Position numbers and translations under genes: made by a program. DNA of 5,927 nucleotides from an uncultured Eubacterium sp. (GTDB lineage Bacteria > Bacillota > Clostridia > Lachnospirales > Lachnospiraceae), in NCBI GenBank assembly GCA_904502145.1, contig CAJGDH010000119.1, positions 1 to 5,927 on the forward strand. Direction: 5' to 3'. Below the pieces are notes generated by a model. That model was not told where the DNA came from. It ran no database searches and saw only the letters and a program-made list of their open reading frames with translations. Shown here piece after piece: positions 5,323-5,927 of this stretch; positions within the stretch are counted from its first letter, which is position 1; each line of letters begins with the position of its first letter.

Positions 5323-5927
5323 ATGGCAAAGGAAAGAACAGTGTTCATTTGTAAAGAATGCGGCTATGAAAGCAGGAAATGGATGGGCCAGTGCCCGGGA
5401 TGCCGGCAGTGGAATACCCTGGTGGAGGAAGTGGTCTCCCCGGCCAGGGAGAAAAAGTCCGGGAAGAAGGCCGGATCATCAGAGGTGACCGGTATATTTT
5501 CCATCACCACCGAGAAAGAGGACCGGATGTCCTCCGGGATGCCGGAACTGGACCGGGTCCTGGGAGGAGGCATCGTGAAGGGGTCTCTGACCCTGGTGGG
5601 AGGAGATCCCGGGATCGGCAAATCCACCCTTTTGCTGCAGGTCTGCCGTAACTTGGCCAACGAAGGCCGAAGCATCCTTTATGTATCCGGGGAGGAATCC
5701 CAGAAACAGATCAGGATGCGTGCCGACCGTCTGGGAGGCTTTGAAAAGGAGATATTTATCTGCTGTGAGACGGATATCCATCAGGCCGCCGATGCCATCC
5801 GCAAAAAGAAGCCGGATATGGTGGTGGTGGACTCCGTCCAGACCATGTATTCCGATGAATTAAGCTCTGCCCCGGGCAGCGTCAGCCAGGTGAGGGAAGT
5901 CACTTCTGTGTTGATGCAGATCGCCAA
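5323..5927 (+). CDS. radA: DNA repair protein RadA (Sms), N-terminal part (3' end outside window)
   Basis: RadA is a RecA-like hexameric ATPase that drives branch migration of recombination intermediates during DNA repair and recombination. The first 201 codons are present, with no stop, out of a usual length near 455. The N-terminal zinc finger is C10-x2-C13...C24-x2-C27. The ATPase core follows, with the SSGMPELDRVLGGG segment (70-83), Walker A GDPGIGKST (94-102), the SGEES block (122-126) and Walker B MVVVD (166-170) followed by SVQT. The RadA-specific KNRFG motif and the C-terminal Lon-like domain lie beyond the window. ATG 5323 has AGGGGAG (5312-5318) 4 bases upstream. The order clpC-radA is conserved in Bacillus, where disA follows; here an extra gene intervenes. 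A strong terminator ends only 26 bases upstream, leaving no room for a complete promoter after it. Confidence 0.96.
   Translation, partial: MAKERTVFICKECGYESRKWMGQCPGCRQWNTLVEEVVSPAREKKSGKKAGSSEVTGIFSITTEKEDRMSSGMPELDRVLGGGIVKGSLTLVGGDPGIGKSTLLLQVCRNLANEGRSILYVSGEESQKQIRMRADRLGGFEKEIFICCETDIHQAADAIRKKKPDMVVVDSVQTMYSDELSSAPGSVSQVREVTSVLMQIA

Overview
The window looks like chromosomal DNA of a Gram-positive anaerobe of the Bacillota, most likely class Clostridia and plausibly Lachnospiraceae. The reasons are moderate-to-high GC (mid-50s % by eye), strong AGGAGG-type ribosome binding sites, a rimO-pgsA-cinA gene order, and a ClpC-type (not ClpA/ClpB) Clp ATPase close upstream of radA, as in Bacillota. 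The family placement is inference. All genes are on the + strand. I see no mobile element, tRNA, rRNA or CRISPR array.

Region 1 (1-1715) is the tail of a tightly packed housekeeping operon: the 3' part of rimO (ribosomal protein S12 methylthiotransferase), pgsA (phosphatidylglycerophosphate synthase, overlapping rimO) and a short cinA/pncC-type nicotinamide-nucleotide amidase (overlapping the pgsA stop). It closes with a strong terminator capped by a UUCG tetraloop (1685-1715).

Region 2 (1716-4709) starts with a repeat-rich promoter region. It drives a two-gene unit: a 123-residue YtrA-type GntR repressor and, 11 bases downstream, clpC (816 residues). No ctsR, mcsA or mcsB is present and no CtsR or CIRCE operator is visible. 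The GntR protein is therefore the obvious candidate local regulator of this clpC, which is the most interesting aspect of the layout. ClpC keeps both AAA+ sites, the ClpP-docking tripeptide and both N-domain phosphoarginine-site glutamates. In its middle domain it carries Leu where well-studied ClpC proteins carry a key Phe.

Region 3 (4710-5296) is a self-contained unit: a good sigma-A-like promoter, a leader that can fold into three back-to-back stem-loops (two of them near-copies), a 136-residue acidic protein of unknown function, and a perfect-palindrome terminator.

Region 4 (5323-end) is the first 201 codons of radA, a DNA recombination ATPase. It starts only 26 bases after the preceding terminator, so its own promoter is not obvious.

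Together the genes cover ribosome modification, membrane lipid synthesis, NAD salvage, protein quality control and DNA repair. The points deserving follow-up are the GntR-clpC pairing, the uncharacterised protein with its structured leader, and how radA is transcribed.
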